A DNA stretch of 64,000 nt from Metabacillus idriensis (GTDB lineage Bacteria > Bacillota > Bacilli > Bacillales > Bacillaceae), in the NCBI RefSeq assembly GCF_009674765.1, contig NZ_WKKF01000003.1, forward strand, positions 273,848 to 337,847, read 5' to 3'. The translations under genes and the position numbers were made by a program. This document shows positions 8,091-18,128 of the stretch, one piece after another (position 1 is the stretch's first letter; the number at the start of each line of letters is the position of its first letter). The notes below the pieces were generated by a model, which did no database searches, was not told the origin of the DNA, and was given only the letters and a program-made list of their open reading frames with translations.

Positions 8091-8570
8091 TTATTTCCTG
8101 ACAACAGGAATCCACATTTCCCCATAAATCATGCCGTTACGATGCTCCATCTCAACACTTGCATTTGGTCCGCCAACATAGGCAACATCCTTTGCTTCTG
8201 GAAGGACTTGACCAAAGGCAATAGCAGCAAGCTGGTTATTCAAATCATCAGCTGACTTTCCTTCGCCTTTAACCACTACGTATTCCCCTTTAGGAAATTG
8301 AATCACTCTCGCTTCTTCTGGTGCAGGTTCCTCTGTCATGACGCCTGCATAATGCATCATCTTGTTATTTACCGCTTCGTTCACAGCAAAAACATAGTCA
8401 TTGGCGGCCATGGATTTTAAAGTATCCAGCCTTCCATCTTGGCTGACGCCTTGCCAAAATTCGAACTTTTCCCTGTGTATGCCTGCATAGTCTGTGTAAT
8501 CGCTTTTTAGCTCAGTTCCAAGACCGATTACGGTAAAGCCTTCTTTTTCTTCCAATGTATAATTTGCCAT
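8091..8570 (-). CDS. GyrI-like small-molecule-binding domain protein
   Basis: A 159-residue protein that is a single GyrI-like/AraC effector-binding (SHV) domain. It opens with YTLEEKEGFTVIGLGTEL, contains FPKGEYVVVKGEG and ends EMEHRNGMIYGEMWIPV, the usual two-repeat layout. Stand-alone members bind, and in some cases hydrolyse, hydrophobic or toxic small molecules. The ATG at 8570 has AGAGGT 7 bases upstream. The divergent WYL regulator begins about 107 bases away, which makes it the obvious candidate controller. Confidence 0.8.
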   Translation of the reverse strand: MANYTLEEKEGFTVIGLGTELKSDYTDYAGIHREKFEFWQGVSQDGRLDTLKSMAANDYVFAVNEAVNNKMMHYAGVMTEEPAPEEARVIQFPKGEYVVVKGEGKSADDLNNQLAAIAFGQVLPEAKDVAYVGGPNASVEMEHRNGMIYGEMWIPVVRK

Positions 8571-8676
8571 TTCCCATACCTCTTTTCTGCATTTTTCAAT
8601 GATTTGTATTATTGTCTTGCTAGGTTTATCATAGTCTTAAATCATGTCAAAAAACGATACTGTTTAGGAGCCCCTC

Positions 8677-9639
8677 ATGAAAAAAGTTGAACGGATCAAT
8701 ATCATCATGCGGTATATTAACAACCGCGCCCGCTTTACCATTTCTGAAATCATGCAGGAGTTTAACATTTCACGTTCGACAGCCATTAGAGATATCAGAG
8801 AAATTGAAGCCATGGGAATGCCTCTTGTCGCTGAAGTTGGAAGGGATGGGGGTTATTTTGTCATGCACAATTCCGTACTGCCCGATGTTCGTTTTACCAA
8901 CGATGAGGTCAAAGCACTGTTTATTGCCTTTATGGCTACAAGAAACCAGCAGCTTCCCTACCTGAAGAGCCGTCAGTCTTTAGCTGAAAAGTTACTGGGT
9001 CTCATCTCCAAAAACCAGCAGGATGATCTTGTTCTTCTAAATCAAATCCTGCTTTTTGAAGGGACCAATCCACATAACCCCGACCTGCTTGATCTGTCTG
9101 ACCTTCCCCACCCGATGTTAGAAACACTCATCCAAACCCTTCTTACAGACAGCTATCTAGTCATAACCACCAAAGAAGAAAAGGAAGCAATGTCATATCC
9201 GATTTACCTTTTGCACCTTTATCGTGAAAAAAGCGTATGGCTGATTGAATGCTTTGATTTAATAGAAGAAAATAAGAAGATTATTCCTGTCGACCATCTC
9301 ACAGATGTCAAACCCTACCCGTCAAAAAAAAGAATCAGCAAGAAAAAGATCTTAAGAAAACTAAACAAGCAGGAACAAACCATCAATCTTGTCCTTGAGC
9401 TTGGCCCAAACGCAATCGCCCAGTTCAAAAAATACCATCCTTTAAAGATTTCACTTTTCTATACGAATCCATACCAAACCACAGCCACTCTAAAGACTTT
9501 CATCAATGTGAATAAACCTGAAGAACTAACCGAAATAACCAATTGGCTGCTTTTTCTAGGACCAGATGTCAAGGTCAGGGAAATGCCGGAAGAAGTTTTA
9601 GAGGGTTTACAGGAGAGATTACGCCTGTACCGCTCATAG
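8677..9639 (+). CDS. YafY/YobV-type transcriptional regulator (HTH_11 + WYL)
   Basis: A 320-residue DeoR-like regulator. Residues about 1-60 form a winged HTH (RARFTISEIMQEFNISRSTAIRDIREIEAMG), followed by RDGGYFV and a middle helical region. Residues about 135-220 form a WYL-type ligand-sensing domain, here with a degenerate WYL signature (KSVWLIECFDL), then a C-terminal WCX-like extension. Such regulators sense nucleotides, small molecules or stress and often control a divergent neighbour. Here that is the GyrI-like gene and its partner. GGAGC precedes the ATG only moderately well. Confidence 0.82.
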   Translation: MKKVERINIIMRYINNRARFTISEIMQEFNISRSTAIRDIREIEAMGMPLVAEVGRDGGYFVMHNSVLPDVRFTNDEVKALFIAFMATRNQQLPYLKSRQSLAEKLLGLISKNQQDDLVLLNQILLFEGTNPHNPDLLDLSDLPHPMLETLIQTLLTDSYLVITTKEEKEAMSYPIYLLHLYREKSVWLIECFDLIEENKKIIPVDHLTDVKPYPSKKRISKKKILRKLNKQEQTINLVLELGPNAIAQFKKYHPLKISLFYTNPYQTTATLKTFINVNKPEELTEITNWLLFLGPDVKVREMPEEVLEGLQERLRLYRS

Positions 9640-9662
9640 ATTTAAACAAAGAGGAATCAATT

Positions 9663-9708
9663 AAAAAGGACGGTCCCCAGGTAAATCATTACCGAGAGGA
9701 GCCGTCCC
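9663..9708. repeat. Nested imperfect palindrome GGACGG...CCGTCC
   Basis: Three nested stems: 9668-9673 with 9702-9707, an inner TCC/GGA pair, and GGTAA/TTACC at the tip. On the minus strand the outer arm is followed by TTTTTAA, so it could act as a terminator. Its shape also resembles short REP/MITE-like palindromes of Firmicutes. The remaining bases up to 9907 hold no gene I can support. Confidence 0.45.
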
Positions 9709-9907
9709 TGCATTTAATAAGAGGAGGTTTACCTTTGTCATTTTTATAAGCCAGCTTTGATACACACTCTACAGTGTATGTGACAACACATGAGTGCTGG
9801 CGGGTATATTGCATTCTTAAGACCTTTTTTCGGAAAAAGACTATATCAAAAAGGTGCAGGCTGCAAAGGAACTTAGTGCTGAATTAAATTCTCTGCATTT
9901 TTGAGAC

Positions 9908-10882
9908 TTACATCCTGTCACTGTTTTCTTTTTCGAAGTGTTCAAGCAATGCACGCACGTCATCTGTTGACTTCGTGTTCATCAATTTGTTTCGCAGTTC
10001 AGCAGCTCCAGGGAATCCTTTGACGTAAATTTTGAAAAAGCGGTGAAGCCCTGTGATTGAACGCGTTACTTCTTCTGCATATTGATCTTGAAGATCAAGC
10101 TGCAGTCTTAAAAGATCTAGGTATTCTTTGCTGCTGTGCTCTTTTGGCTCTTTTTCAAAAGCAAAAGGATTTTTAAAAATACCCCGCCCGATCATGATGC
10201 CGTCAATTCCATATTGTTCAGCAAGCTGAAGCCCGGTTTGGCGGTCAGGGATGTCGCCATTTATGGTCAGCATCGTATTTGGTGCGATGCGGTCACGCAG
10301 TTTTTTGATTTCCGGGATGAGCTCCCAATGCGCATCAACCTGGCTCATTTCATCTCTTGTGCGTAAGTGAATGGAAAGGTTCGCAATGTCCTGCTTCAGG
10401 ATGTGCCCAAGCCAGTCCTCCCACTCATCTATCTTTTTAAACCCGAGTCTTGTTTTCACGCTGACAGGCAGTCCGCCTGCTTTTGCAGCCTGTATGAGTT
10501 CTGCCGCGACGTCCGGACGGAGAATCAGGCCGCTGCCTTTTCCTCTTGATGCCACGTTCGGGACAGGACAGCCCATATTAATATCAATTCCTTTAAAACC
10601 CATCTCCGCCATGCCAATGCTCATTTGACGGAAATAGTCGGGATTATCTCCCCATATATGTGCCACCATTGGGTGTTCATCTTCTGTAAACGTCAATCGG
10701 CCGCGCACACTTTTCAAGCCCTCGGGATGACAATAGCTGTCCGAATTTGTAAACTCTGTGAAAAATACATCCGGCCGGCCGGCTGCACTGACTACGTGAC
10801 GGAAAACAACATCTGTCACATCCTCCATTGGGGCAAGTACGAAAAATGGCTTCGGCAGATCACGCCAAAAATTATTGATCAT
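9908..10882 (-). CDS. dus2: tRNA-dihydrouridine synthase (YfjN/Dus2 type)
   Basis: A 324-residue FMN-dependent TIM barrel enzyme that reduces uridine to dihydrouridine in tRNA D loops. Seen in order: the FMN-binding start [16 protein letters not shown], the catalytic-cysteine loop [25 protein letters not shown], and [15 protein letters not shown]. Sequence agrees very closely with B. subtilis YfjN over its whole length. The frame is open to a TTG at 10909, but the homologue and the GAGAGGA site favour the ATG at 10882. It lies downstream of rlmCD, separated by a terminator, and is probably expressed alone. Confidence 0.92.
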   Translation of the reverse strand: MINNFWRDLPKPFFVLAPMEDVTDVVFRHVVSAAGRPDVFFTEFTNSDSYCHPEGLKSVRGRLTFTEDEHPMVAHIWGDNPDYFRQMSIGMAEMGFKGIDINMGCPVPNVASRGKGSGLILRPDVAAELIQAAKAGGLPVSVKTRLGFKKIDEWEDWLGHILKQDIANLSIHLRTRDEMSQVDAHWELIPEIKKLRDRIAPNTMLTINGDIPDRQTGLQLAEQYGIDGIMIGRGIFKNPFAFEKEPKEHSSKEYLDLLRLQLDLQDQYAEEVTRSITGLHRFFKIYVKGFPGAAELRNKLMNTKSTDDVRALLEHFEKENSDRM

Positions 10883-11016
10883 GTCAAACTCAAATCCTCT
10901 CACTGTCAAACTTCCGGTAAAAAATATTCTTTTACACTTATATCATGTTTCCTGACTGTTTATCAATCTCTGCTTATTTATAAATTATTGGAAAAACATC
11001 TGATCATTTCACAAAC

Positions 11017-11059
11017 AAAAAAGCAGATGGCATAGAATGTTCTATCTCAGCTGCTTTTT
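11017..11059. terminator. Bidirectional terminator between rlmCD and dus2
   Basis: An imperfect hairpin with outer AAAAAGCAG/CTGCTTTTT arms and an inner TAGAA/TTCTA stem. There are A runs on the left and T runs on the right, immediately after the rlmCD stop codon. Confidence 0.75.
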
Positions 11060-11062
11060 CTA

Positions 11063-12442
11063 TTATACCAATTTTAAACACGCGACCGCTTCACAATGCG
11101 TCGTATGCGGAAACATATCCACCGGCTGGACTTCCACCGTTGCGTATCCGCCATCCTCCAGCACTTTCAAATCACGTGCAAGAGTTGCCGGGTTGCAGCT
11201 TACATACACAACCTTCTTCGGTTTCATATCCAAAATTGTCTGCAGCAAGGCTTCATCGCACCCTTTACGAGGCGGGTCGACCACAATTACATCAGCTGCA
11301 TTCCCTTCTTCATACCACTTCGGAATAACGACTTCAGCTTCACCTACTGCAAACTCTGCATTTTCAATTCGGTTCAATGCTGCATTGCGTTTTGCATCTT
11401 CAATGGCTTCAGGAACAATCTCCACACCGAAAACTTTTTTAGCCTTTTGCGCTAAAAACAACGAAATCGTTCCAATGCCACAGTACGCATCAATAACAGA
11501 CTCTTCACCGCTCAAATCTGCGTACTCCAGCGCTTTATCGTAAAGAACTTTCGTCTGCTCAGGATTGACCTGATAGAAAGATCTAGCCGATATCGCAAAC
11601 TTGATATCCCCGATGTAATCGTAGATGTATTCTTCGCCCCAGAGCACGGTTGTTTGGTCGCCGAAGATGACGTTGGTGCGTTTTGGGTTGATGTTTTGGA
11701 CGATGGACTTGATGGCTGGGAATTGGGATGTGATGTCGTCGATGATGGCTTTTTTGTTTGGGAAATCGGGTGTTCGGGTGATGAAGACGACCATCATTTC
11801 CTTTGTGACGATGCCGTAGCGGACCATGATATGGCGGAGCCAGCCTTTGTTTTTCTTTTCGTCGTAGGCTCGGATGCCGTGACAGTTAGCGATTGTCTTG
11901 ATGGCTGCGACGACTTCATCGTTTTCGCTTTGCTGGATGAGGCATTGCTCCATGTCGATGATTTCGTGGGAGCGCTGCTGGTAGAAGCCGGCTACTAGTC
12001 CGCCTTCGCGTTCCCCTACTGGCACCTGTGCCTTGTTGCGGTAGTTCCATGGGTCTTCCATGCCAAGTGTTGGGTGAACGGTGACATTGTCCAGGTTCAG
12101 CTTGCCGATTCTTGTGAGTACTTCTTTTACTTGTTTCTGTTTAAAATCGAGCTGTCCTTGGTAGCTTAAGTGCTGCAGCTGGCAGCCGCCGCATTGTTTA
12201 TAGATCGGGCACGGGGCATCGGTGCGCTGTGAGCTTTCTTCGTGCAGCTCGACTAGGCGTCCAAATGCGTAGCCTTTATTTATTTTCGTGACTTTGATTT
12301 GGCCTTTTTCGTTTGGAAGGGCGTTAGGAACGAAAATTGGGTAGCCTTCGATCTTCGCAACACCTGATCCGTCGTGTGTCAGGTCTTCAAAGGTCACGTC
12401 GTAGTATTCGTTTTTTTGTACAGGCGCTATTGCCTTTGTCAT
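11063..12442 (-). CDS. rlmCD: 23S rRNA (uracil-C5)-methyltransferase RlmCD
   Basis: A 459-residue RNA m5U methyltransferase. An N-terminal TRAM domain (about 10-68) is followed by the [4Fe-4S] cysteines C78, C84 and C87 ([10 protein letters not shown]). A SAM-binding Rossmann domain ([16 protein letters not shown]) and the catalytic-cysteine motif [12 protein letters not shown] complete it. In B. subtilis the single enzyme YefA/RlmCD makes both U747 and U1939 methylations of 23S rRNA, and the conserved position next to dgkB supports orthology. AAAGGAAG precedes the ATG. One copy of the structured repeat sits upstream, before dgkB. Confidence 0.9.
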   Translation of the reverse strand: MTKAIAPVQKNEYYDVTFEDLTHDGSGVAKIEGYPIFVPNALPNEKGQIKVTKINKGYAFGRLVELHEESSQRTDAPCPIYKQCGGCQLQHLSYQGQLDFKQKQVKEVLTRIGKLNLDNVTVHPTLGMEDPWNYRNKAQVPVGEREGGLVAGFYQQRSHEIIDMEQCLIQQSENDEVVAAIKTIANCHGIRAYDEKKNKGWLRHIMVRYGIVTKEMMVVFITRTPDFPNKKAIIDDITSQFPAIKSIVQNINPKRTNVIFGDQTTVLWGEEYIYDYIGDIKFAISARSFYQVNPEQTKVLYDKALEYADLSGEESVIDAYCGIGTISLFLAQKAKKVFGVEIVPEAIEDAKRNAALNRIENAEFAVGEAEVVIPKWYEEGNAADVIVVDPPRKGCDEALLQTILDMKPKKVVYVSCNPATLARDLKVLEDGGYATVEVQPVDMFPHTTHCEAVACLKLV

Positions 12443-12475
12443 GATAATCTTCCTTTATTTTTACTGATAATATAG

Positions 12476-12592
12476 AAAAGCGGAAGCGCCTGTTTAGCTC
12501 CGACAGGCAAAAAAGGATCCGTCGGAAAAGTCCGGTTTTGACTTTTTTGGCGGAGCCGTTCTGACCGAGGTGTTAGGCGCTGGAGCTAGACA
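12476..12592 (+). repeat. Structured intergenic repeat family 1, copy A
   Basis: A roughly 117 bp element between dgkB and rlmCD. It begins GAAGCGCCTG, has a central hairpin (AAAAGTC/GACTTTT) and ends GGAGCTAGACA. Two pairs of arms cross each other: GCGCCT with AGGCGC, and TAGCTCC with GGAGCTA. Related copies occur at 45.2, 48.9-49.1 (two) and 59.1 kb, all in this orientation. The type is familiar from Bacillus intergenic regions, but I cannot give it a family name. Confidence 0.75.
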
Positions 12593-12642
12593 TTGATAAC
12601 TTAAATCAAACTATTACCCTCATTTTACCACACTGCAGACAT

Positions 12643-12670
12643 AAGAAAAACTTGGCGCAGGGCCAAGTTT
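12643..12670 (-). terminator. Terminator of dgkB
   Basis: Perfect 9 bp stem (12648-12656 with 12662-12670) and a T run on the minus strand, directly touching the dgkB stop codon. Confidence 0.8.
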
Positions 12671-13582
12671 CTATTCGTCCATGGACTGTGCTTTTGCAAG
12701 CGGCATGAGGACGTCGATGTGTCGGTACATGTTGACGAATTCGCCCGGCAGATCGCCGCCGTATTCGCCGTCTAAGTTTAACTGCATTTTTTGAGCGGAT
12801 GTTACCTTCACTCGGTTTGCAGTTGTGTAGATGATGTTGCTGTCGCTGATATGCTCACCGCGGAGGGCTAGGCTTGCGACCCGGATAAAGTCGGCAAGGT
12901 TTGCTTTTTTCAAGATCAGCAGGTCAAACATGCCGTCGTTCAGCTTGCTGTCTGGCGCAAGCTTTTCAAAGCCGCCGACAGAGTTTGTGAGCGAAACGAG
13001 GAACAGCATGATTTCGCCTTTGAACAGCTTTCCGTCGTATTCAATTTCTACTTCAGCCGGACGGATGGAAGGCAGCATTTCGATGCCTTTCAGGTAGTAC
13101 GCGAGCTGGCCGAGGACGGTTTTCAGTTTGCTTGGGACTTCGTATGTGAGTTCAGTGAGACGTCCGCCGCCTGCGATGTTGACGAAGTAGTGGCCGTTGA
13201 CGCGTCCGATGTCGATCGCTCTTGCTTCGCCTGCTAGGATGGAGTCTACTGCTGTTAAGATATTGTCGCGCGGAATTCCGATCGCACGCGCAAAGTCGTT
13301 TGTTGTTCCAACGGGAATTACGCCAAGCTGAGGTCTTTCTTCAAGGTCAGCAAGCCCGTTAACTACTTCATTTACGGTGCCGTCTCCGCCTGCTGCAATG
13401 ACAAGGTCAAAGCCGCGTTCGCCCGCGTCTCTCGCTGCCTGGATGGCGTCGCCTTCGCAGGTTGTCGCGTGGCATGACGTTTCGTAGCCGGCTATTTCAA
13501 ATTTCTGAAGAACTTCAGGTAATTGTTTTTTAAAGGCTTCGCGCCCTGATGTTGGATTATAGATTATTCTTGCTCTTTTCAT
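12671..13582 (-). CDS. dgkB: Diacylglycerol kinase DgkB
   Basis: A 303-residue soluble lipid kinase that phosphorylates diacylglycerol to phosphatidic acid, recycling the diacylglycerol left by lipoteichoic acid synthesis. The NPTSG start, the nucleotide-binding GGDGT at residues 65-69 and GVIPVGTTNDFARA are all present. Length equals B. subtilis DgkB and the sequence agrees throughout. Two upstream in-frame ATGs (13594 and 13591) lack proper spacing to a ribosome site. The ATG at 13582 follows GGGGA and matches the homologue. It lies downstream of gatB in the conserved order. Confidence 0.93.
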   Translation of the reverse strand: MKRARIIYNPTSGREAFKKQLPEVLQKFEIAGYETSCHATTCEGDAIQAARDAGERGFDLVIAAGGDGTVNEVVNGLADLEERPQLGVIPVGTTNDFARAIGIPRDNILTAVDSILAGEARAIDIGRVNGHYFVNIAGGGRLTELTYEVPSKLKTVLGQLAYYLKGIEMLPSIRPAEVEIEYDGKLFKGEIMLFLVSLTNSVGGFEKLAPDSKLNDGMFDLLILKKANLADFIRVASLALRGEHISDSNIIYTTANRVKVTSAQKMQLNLDGEYGGDLPGEFVNMYRHIDVLMPLAKAQSMDE

Positions 13583-13702
13583 TTTCCCCATCATCCTAAG
13601 TTAGAATGTATTTCCATGATTTGTTGTATCTAACAAACCATCAATTATACTACACCTTTTTTGTTAGATACGCAAACCCTAGAACTAGTATAGCCAAAGC
13701 CG

Positions 13703-13747
13703 GATAAAAACAACGGCGCCATTCATGATGTTCACTCGCGGCGCCGT
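13703..13747 (-). terminator. Terminator of the gatCAB operon
   Basis: GC-rich 8 bp perfect arms (13713-13720 with 13740-13747). On the minus strand they are followed by TTGTTTTTA. It lies about 10 bases after the gatB stop. Confidence 0.8.
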
Positions 13748-13756
13748 CTCTTGGTT

Positions 13757-15187
13757 TTATCGTTTCTGAATTTCCTCTAGTAAAAGCTTGTTGACCATCG
13801 GCGGGTTCGCCTGGCCTTTTGTTGCTTTCATGATTTGACCGACAAGGAAGCCGATCGCTTTTTGTTTGCCGCTTTTGAAGTCCTCGATGGATTGCGGATT
13901 TGCATCCAGTGATTCGTTTACGATTTTACGGAGCGTGCCTTCGTCAGAGATTTGAACAAGTCCTTGATCCTTAACGATTTGCTCGGCATTGCCGCCTTTT
14001 TCGATCAGCTCTTTGAACACTTTTTTGGCGATTTTCGTTGAAATTGTGCCGTTTTCGATGAGCTTGATCATGCCTGCAAGTCCTTCTGGTGTAAGGGCCA
14101 CATCCTGAAGCTCTTTGCCTTCAGCATTCAAGTAGCCGCTCACTTCACCCATTAACCAGTTCGAAGCCTGCTTAGCGTCTGCTTCTTTTGCCACCGTTGC
14201 TTCAAAGAAATCGGACATTTCTTTTGTCAGAGTAAGGACCTGTGCATCATACGATGGCAGGCCAAGCTCTTCGACGTAGCGCTTTTGCCGCTGGTCAGGA
14301 AGCTCAGGAATCGTTGAACGAATGCGTTCTTTCCACTCGTCATCAATGTAGAGGGACACAAGGTCCGGCTCCGGGAAGTAGCGGTAGTCGTCAGAACCTT
14401 CTTTGACGCGCATCAAGAGTGTTTTTCCCGTTGCTTCGTCAAAGCGGCGTGTTTCCTGCTCAATGATGCCGCCTGCTAGAAGAACTTCCTCCTGACGCTT
14501 CACTTCATGTTCAAGGCCTCTGCGCACAAAGTTGAAGGAGTTCAAGTTTTTCAGCTCTGCTTTTGTCCCGAATTTCTCTTGGCCGACTGGACGAAGGGAA
14601 ATGTTGGCGTCACAGCGGAGTGAGCCTTCTTCCATCTTACAGTCAGAAACACCTGTGTATTGAATGATCGCTTTCAGCTTTTCAAGGTAAGCGTAAGCCT
14701 CATCAGGTGTGCGGATGTCCGGTTCTGATACGATCTCGATCAGCGGTGTGCCCTGGCGGTTATAGTCACAAAGAGAATAACCGTCGCCTGTATGTGTCAG
14801 CTTGCCGGCATCTTCTTCTAAATGAAGGCGGGTAATGCCGATTCGTTTCTTGTAGCCGTTCACTTCAATATCAATCCAGCCGTGCTCGCCGATTGGCTTG
14901 TCAAACTGGGAAATCTGGTAAGCCTTCGGGTTGTCCGGGTAAAAATAGTTCTTGCGGTCGAACTTCGTATCTGTCGCGACTTCACAGTTCAAAGCCATTG
15001 CAGCTTTCATGGCGAAATCAACGGCTTCTTTGTTCAGTACCGGCAGAACGCCAGGATAGCCAAGCTCGATCACGCTTGTGTTTGTATTTGGATCTGCGCC
15101 GAAATGGTTCGGTGCGCTTGAGAAAATTTTCGATTCTGTTTTTAATTCAACGTGGACTTCAAGTCCAATGACCGTTTCAAAGTTCAT
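13757..15187 (-). CDS. gatB: Asp/Glu-tRNA amidotransferase subunit B
   Basis: A 476-residue subunit of the GatCAB complex, which converts Glu-tRNA(Gln), and Asp-tRNA(Asn) where present, to the amidated form. GatB carries the kinase/tRNA-binding part. Visible are the cradle-domain start [12 protein letters not shown], the core LPVLN..., YRYFPEPDL, and the C-terminal YqeY-like tail domain (about 330-476). Length is standard. It is the last gene of gatC-gatA-gatB, 11 bases after gatA, with a GGGGTGAAATC ribosome site. Confidence 0.96.
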   Translation of the reverse strand: MNFETVIGLEVHVELKTESKIFSSAPNHFGADPNTNTSVIELGYPGVLPVLNKEAVDFAMKAAMALNCEVATDTKFDRKNYFYPDNPKAYQISQFDKPIGEHGWIDIEVNGYKKRIGITRLHLEEDAGKLTHTGDGYSLCDYNRQGTPLIEIVSEPDIRTPDEAYAYLEKLKAIIQYTGVSDCKMEEGSLRCDANISLRPVGQEKFGTKAELKNLNSFNFVRRGLEHEVKRQEEVLLAGGIIEQETRRFDEATGKTLLMRVKEGSDDYRYFPEPDLVSLYIDDEWKERIRSTIPELPDQRQKRYVEELGLPSYDAQVLTLTKEMSDFFEATVAKEADAKQASNWLMGEVSGYLNAEGKELQDVALTPEGLAGMIKLIENGTISTKIAKKVFKELIEKGGNAEQIVKDQGLVQISDEGTLRKIVNESLDANPQSIEDFKSGKQKAIGFLVGQIMKATKGQANPPMVNKLLLEEIQKR

Positions 15188-15198
15188 GATTTCACCCC

Positions 15199-16656
15199 TT
15201 ACAATTCAGGTTTTGCTTTATGATGGTCGGTTGCCTGCTCAAATGCATGTGCAACACGGTAAACTGTGCTTTCGTCGAAATGCTTTCCGATAATTTGCAG
15301 TCCAAGCGGCAGTCCGTTTGAGAATCCGCAAGGTACGGAGATTCCAGGTACGCCTGCAAGGTTCACCGGGATTGTCAAAATATCGTTCGCATACATCGTC
15401 ATCGGGTCATCTGTTTTTTCGCCTACTTTAAAGGCTGGAGTAGGAGTTGTCGGTCCAACGATGACATCGTATTTTTCAAACACATCTTCAAAGTCTTTTT
15501 TGATGAGTGTGCGGACTTGCTGTGCTTTTTTGTAGTAAGCATCATAGTAGCCTGAGCTGAGTGCGAATGTTCCTAGCATGATCCGGCGTTTGACTTCATC
15601 GCCGAAGCCCTCTGAACGGGACTGCTTGTACAATTCGATCAGGTTCTTCGCATTGTCTGAACGGTAGCCGTAGCGGACGCCGTCAAAGCGTGCAAGGTTC
15701 GCTGATGCTTCTGATGAAGACAGCAGGTAGTAAGTAGCGAGCGCGTATTTTGAATGAGGCAGAGATACCTCTTCCCATGTTGCACCTTGAGCTTCTAATA
15801 CTTTTAAAGCATCAAGGACAGACTGCTTCACTTCTTCGCTTACACCTTCGCCTAAGTATTCCTTCGGCACAGCGATTTTGAGGCCTTTTACATCGCCAGT
15901 CAATGCAGATAAAAAGTCAGGCACTTCAACGTTTGCTGAAGTTGAATCCATTTTATCGGCGCCTGAAATGGACTGAAGCAGGAATGCATTGTCTTCAACG
16001 TTTGTTGTTAATGGTCCGATTTGATCAAGAGACGATGCAAATGCGATTAGTCCAAAGCGTGATACGCGTCCGTATGTAGGTTTTAATCCAACAACACCTG
16101 TGAAGGCTGCCGGCTGGCGAATCGATCCGCCTGTATCTGATCCAAGGGCAAACGGAACTTCGCGAGCTGCAACTGCTGCTGCCGAGCCGCCGCTTGATCC
16201 GCCTGGAACGGTTTCAAGATTCCATGGATTTCTTGTTGCTTTGTAGCCTGAGTTCTCTGTTGAAGAGCCCATTGCAAATTCATCCATGTTTAATTTTCCG
16301 ATAGTGACAGCTTCCGCTTTTTGCAGATGCTGAACGACGGTTGCGTCATAGATCGGGTCGAAGTTTTCAAGGATTTTACTTGCCGCTGTTGTGCGCAGAT
16401 TTTTCGTGACGATGTTGTCTTTTACGCCGATAGGCATACCGAACATAAGACCGAATTCATCGCGCGTTCCGATCGCTTCGTCCAGTTCCTTTGCATAGGC
16501 ACGTGCTTTTTCTTCATCTAATGTAAGGAAGGCATTCACTTGATCGTCGACGGCATGAATTCGTTTGTATGATTCGTCAACAAGGTCTGTTACGGTGATT
16601 TCTTTTTTATGTAAAAGTGTTTTTAAATCTGACAGTTTGTGGTCAAATAATGACAT
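15199..16656 (-). CDS. gatA: Asp/Glu-tRNA amidotransferase subunit A
   Basis: A 485-residue amidase-signature glutaminase that supplies ammonia to GatB. The Ser-cisSer-Lys triad is complete: K79 (MPIGVKDNI), S154 ([10 protein letters not shown]) and S178 ([12 protein letters not shown]). Length and sequence are typical of Firmicutes GatA. It sits 16 bases after gatC with a strong GGAGGGAGC ribosome site and 11 bases before gatB. Confidence 0.97.
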   Translation of the reverse strand: MSLFDHKLSDLKTLLHKKEITVTDLVDESYKRIHAVDDQVNAFLTLDEEKARAYAKELDEAIGTRDEFGLMFGMPIGVKDNIVTKNLRTTAASKILENFDPIYDATVVQHLQKAEAVTIGKLNMDEFAMGSSTENSGYKATRNPWNLETVPGGSSGGSAAAVAAREVPFALGSDTGGSIRQPAAFTGVVGLKPTYGRVSRFGLIAFASSLDQIGPLTTNVEDNAFLLQSISGADKMDSTSANVEVPDFLSALTGDVKGLKIAVPKEYLGEGVSEEVKQSVLDALKVLEAQGATWEEVSLPHSKYALATYYLLSSSEASANLARFDGVRYGYRSDNAKNLIELYKQSRSEGFGDEVKRRIMLGTFALSSGYYDAYYKKAQQVRTLIKKDFEDVFEKYDVIVGPTTPTPAFKVGEKTDDPMTMYANDILTIPVNLAGVPGISVPCGFSNGLPLGLQIIGKHFDESTVYRVAHAFEQATDHHKAKPEL

Positions 16657-16672
16657 GGTGGCTGCTCCCTCC

Positions 16673-16963
16673 TTATTCTAAAATGGACGGCACGCGAATG
16701 TATCCGTCTTTATGGTCAGGAGCGTTTTTCACGACATCCTCTACTGGCAATCCTTTTTCTGCTTTGTCTTCGCGCAGAATGTTCTTCATCTCTAATACGT
16801 GTGTTGTCGGCTCAACGCCTGTTGTATCAAGCTCATTCAATTGCTCGGCGAATGTGATGATCGCGTCCAATTGATTTGTGAACATTTCCGTTTCTTCTTC
16901 AGTGATCGCTAAACGCGCTAAATTCGCAACGTGCTTCACTTCTTCTTTTGAAATGCGTGACAT
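16673..16963 (-). CDS. gatC: Asp/Glu-tRNA amidotransferase subunit C
   Basis: A 96-residue belt subunit that wraps around GatA and stabilises the GatAB interface. It starts [19 protein letters not shown] and ends [12 protein letters not shown], both hallmarks of GatC. The frame extends upstream to 16996, but GGAGGTGG lies 6-8 bases before the ATG at 16963, giving exactly the length of the B. subtilis protein. It is the first gene of gatCAB. Confidence 0.96.
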   Translation of the reverse strand: MSRISKEEVKHVANLARLAITEEETEMFTNQLDAIITFAEQLNELDTTGVEPTTHVLEMKNILREDKAEKGLPVEDVVKNAPDHKDGYIRVPSILE

Positions 16964-17035
16964 GTGCTCCACCTCCGTTAAATCTCGTGCAAACAATACT
17001 CTGATGATATCAAAAGTCAGTGCATTAAAGCAACA

Positions 17036-17056
17036 AAAGGCCGCAATTATTGCGCC
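17036..17056 (-). terminator. Short terminator-like hairpin at the end of the GDPD gene
   Basis: On the minus strand AGGCGCAA/TTGCGGCCT folds around TAA and is followed by TTTTG. The GDPD stop codon lies inside the hairpin. The stem is short, so the call is tentative. Confidence 0.45.
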
Positions 17057-17982
17057 TCTCCGTATTCCTGATCGAGCACTTTTTTCACAATGTTCGGATG
17101 ATCCGTCATGATCCCGTCGGCGCCGATTTCAACCAGCTTCCGGACACTGTCTTCATCGTTGATTGTCCAGTATTGCACAGCGATGTTCCGGTTGTGCAGC
17201 GATTTGATGATTCTCTCGGTAGTCAGGTCAAGACCGCTTGCTCTCATCGGGATTTGAACCGCCGTGTAATTGTTCATTGGAATCAGCCGGTCAACGAACA
17301 GCTTATGTGCAAGGACAAAGTTCCGTGTTGCTTCTGATGGTGAGCTGACAGGGACTTTGCCGTCGTTTGCTTCGATAAAGTAGTTTAGCGCTTCGTCGTA
17401 GAATGAGGCGATGATGACTTTGTCGGTCATGCTGTGTTTTTTGATCAGATCGGCCATTTTGTCTGCCAATAACGGGTCGTCGGTTTTCAGCTCGATGGTC
17501 ATCGGGTAGCCTGGGAAAGCTGTGAAAATCTCATCCATGGTCGGGATGGTGACGCCTTTGTTCCGGTAAGGATGGGTTCCGTCCGGTCCAACGAAGTGAT
17601 AGCCTGCATCCAGCTGCTTCAATTGTTGGAGCGTCATGTCTTTTACAGCGCCGGATCCATTTGTTGTGCGATCAACTGCGGCATCATGAATGACAACAAC
17701 TTCTCCATCTTTTGAGAGATGGACGTCCATTTCGAGCATGTCGACTTCGAGCTTTTCAGATAAGGAGAAGGCTGCCATCGTATTGCCTGGCGCCATGCCG
17801 TCTCCGCCTTGATGAGCAATAATGAGCGGACGCTTGCCTTTTTTGAGGAAAGCTTGTTTTTCTGCAGGTTGAACAGGAATGAATTGAAAGATGGCGATGA
17901 ACAGGATCAGCGTGATGAGAATCGCAGAGGTGAGTTTGAGCTTGGTTCTCTTCTTTCGGACGGGCTGCGGCACGATTTCCAT
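17047..17982 (-). CDS. Membrane-anchored glycerophosphodiester phosphodiesterase family protein
   Basis: A 311-residue protein with a basic N-terminus, one membrane segment at about 18-37 (no cleavage or lipobox site) and an outward-facing GDPD TIM barrel. Metal/catalytic residues include H57, E84, D86 ([10 protein letters not shown]) and H99 (VVIHD). The usual HR...PENT signature reads [12 protein letters not shown] here, a variant known from an HQGG subgroup. Typical enzymes release glycerol 3-phosphate from phospholipid or teichoic-acid diesters, but the true substrate of this variant is not certain. AAGGGGACC precedes the ATG. It lies between the galactoside operon and gatCAB. Confidence 0.83.
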   Translation of the reverse strand: MEIVPQPVRKKRTKLKLTSAILITLILFIAIFQFIPVQPAEKQAFLKKGKRPLIIAHQGGDGMAPGNTMAAFSLSEKLEVDMLEMDVHLSKDGEVVVIHDAAVDRTTNGSGAVKDMTLQQLKQLDAGYHFVGPDGTHPYRNKGVTIPTMDEIFTAFPGYPMTIELKTDDPLLADKMADLIKKHSMTDKVIIASFYDEALNYFIEANDGKVPVSSPSEATRNFVLAHKLFVDRLIPMNNYTAVQIPMRASGLDLTTERIIKSLHNRNIAVQYWTINDEDSVRKLVEIGADGIMTDHPNIVKKVLDQEYGEAQ

Positions 17983-18128
17983 GGTTTGGTCCCCTTTTTT
18001 AGTTGGTTAGTTTCTTTATATCATGGATGTGGAATTTGGTGTGTCGGTTTTTCTAGAAAAGGGGGTATTATCTTTGGGCTGGAAAAAGACCATTCCTTGT
18101 CACCATGTTTCCAGCAGCCCCACCACTT

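Noticed and set aside
9821-9904. 28-codon plus-strand open stretch (DYIKKVQAAKELSAELNSLHF before the stop)
   Set aside because: Protein-like in composition and possibly a gene tail, but it begins directly after a stop codon, has no start or ribosome site, and I recognise no family.
11037-11543. 168-codon plus-strand frame opposite rlmCD
   Set aside because: It overlaps the terminator and the antisense of a clear gene, and its composition is typical of a shadow frame.
16964-17035. Possible gatC promoter (CTGACT, 16 bases, TATTGT on the minus strand)
   Set aside because: Spacing and -35 match are too weak to list as a feature, although the gatCAB operon probably does have its own promoter here.
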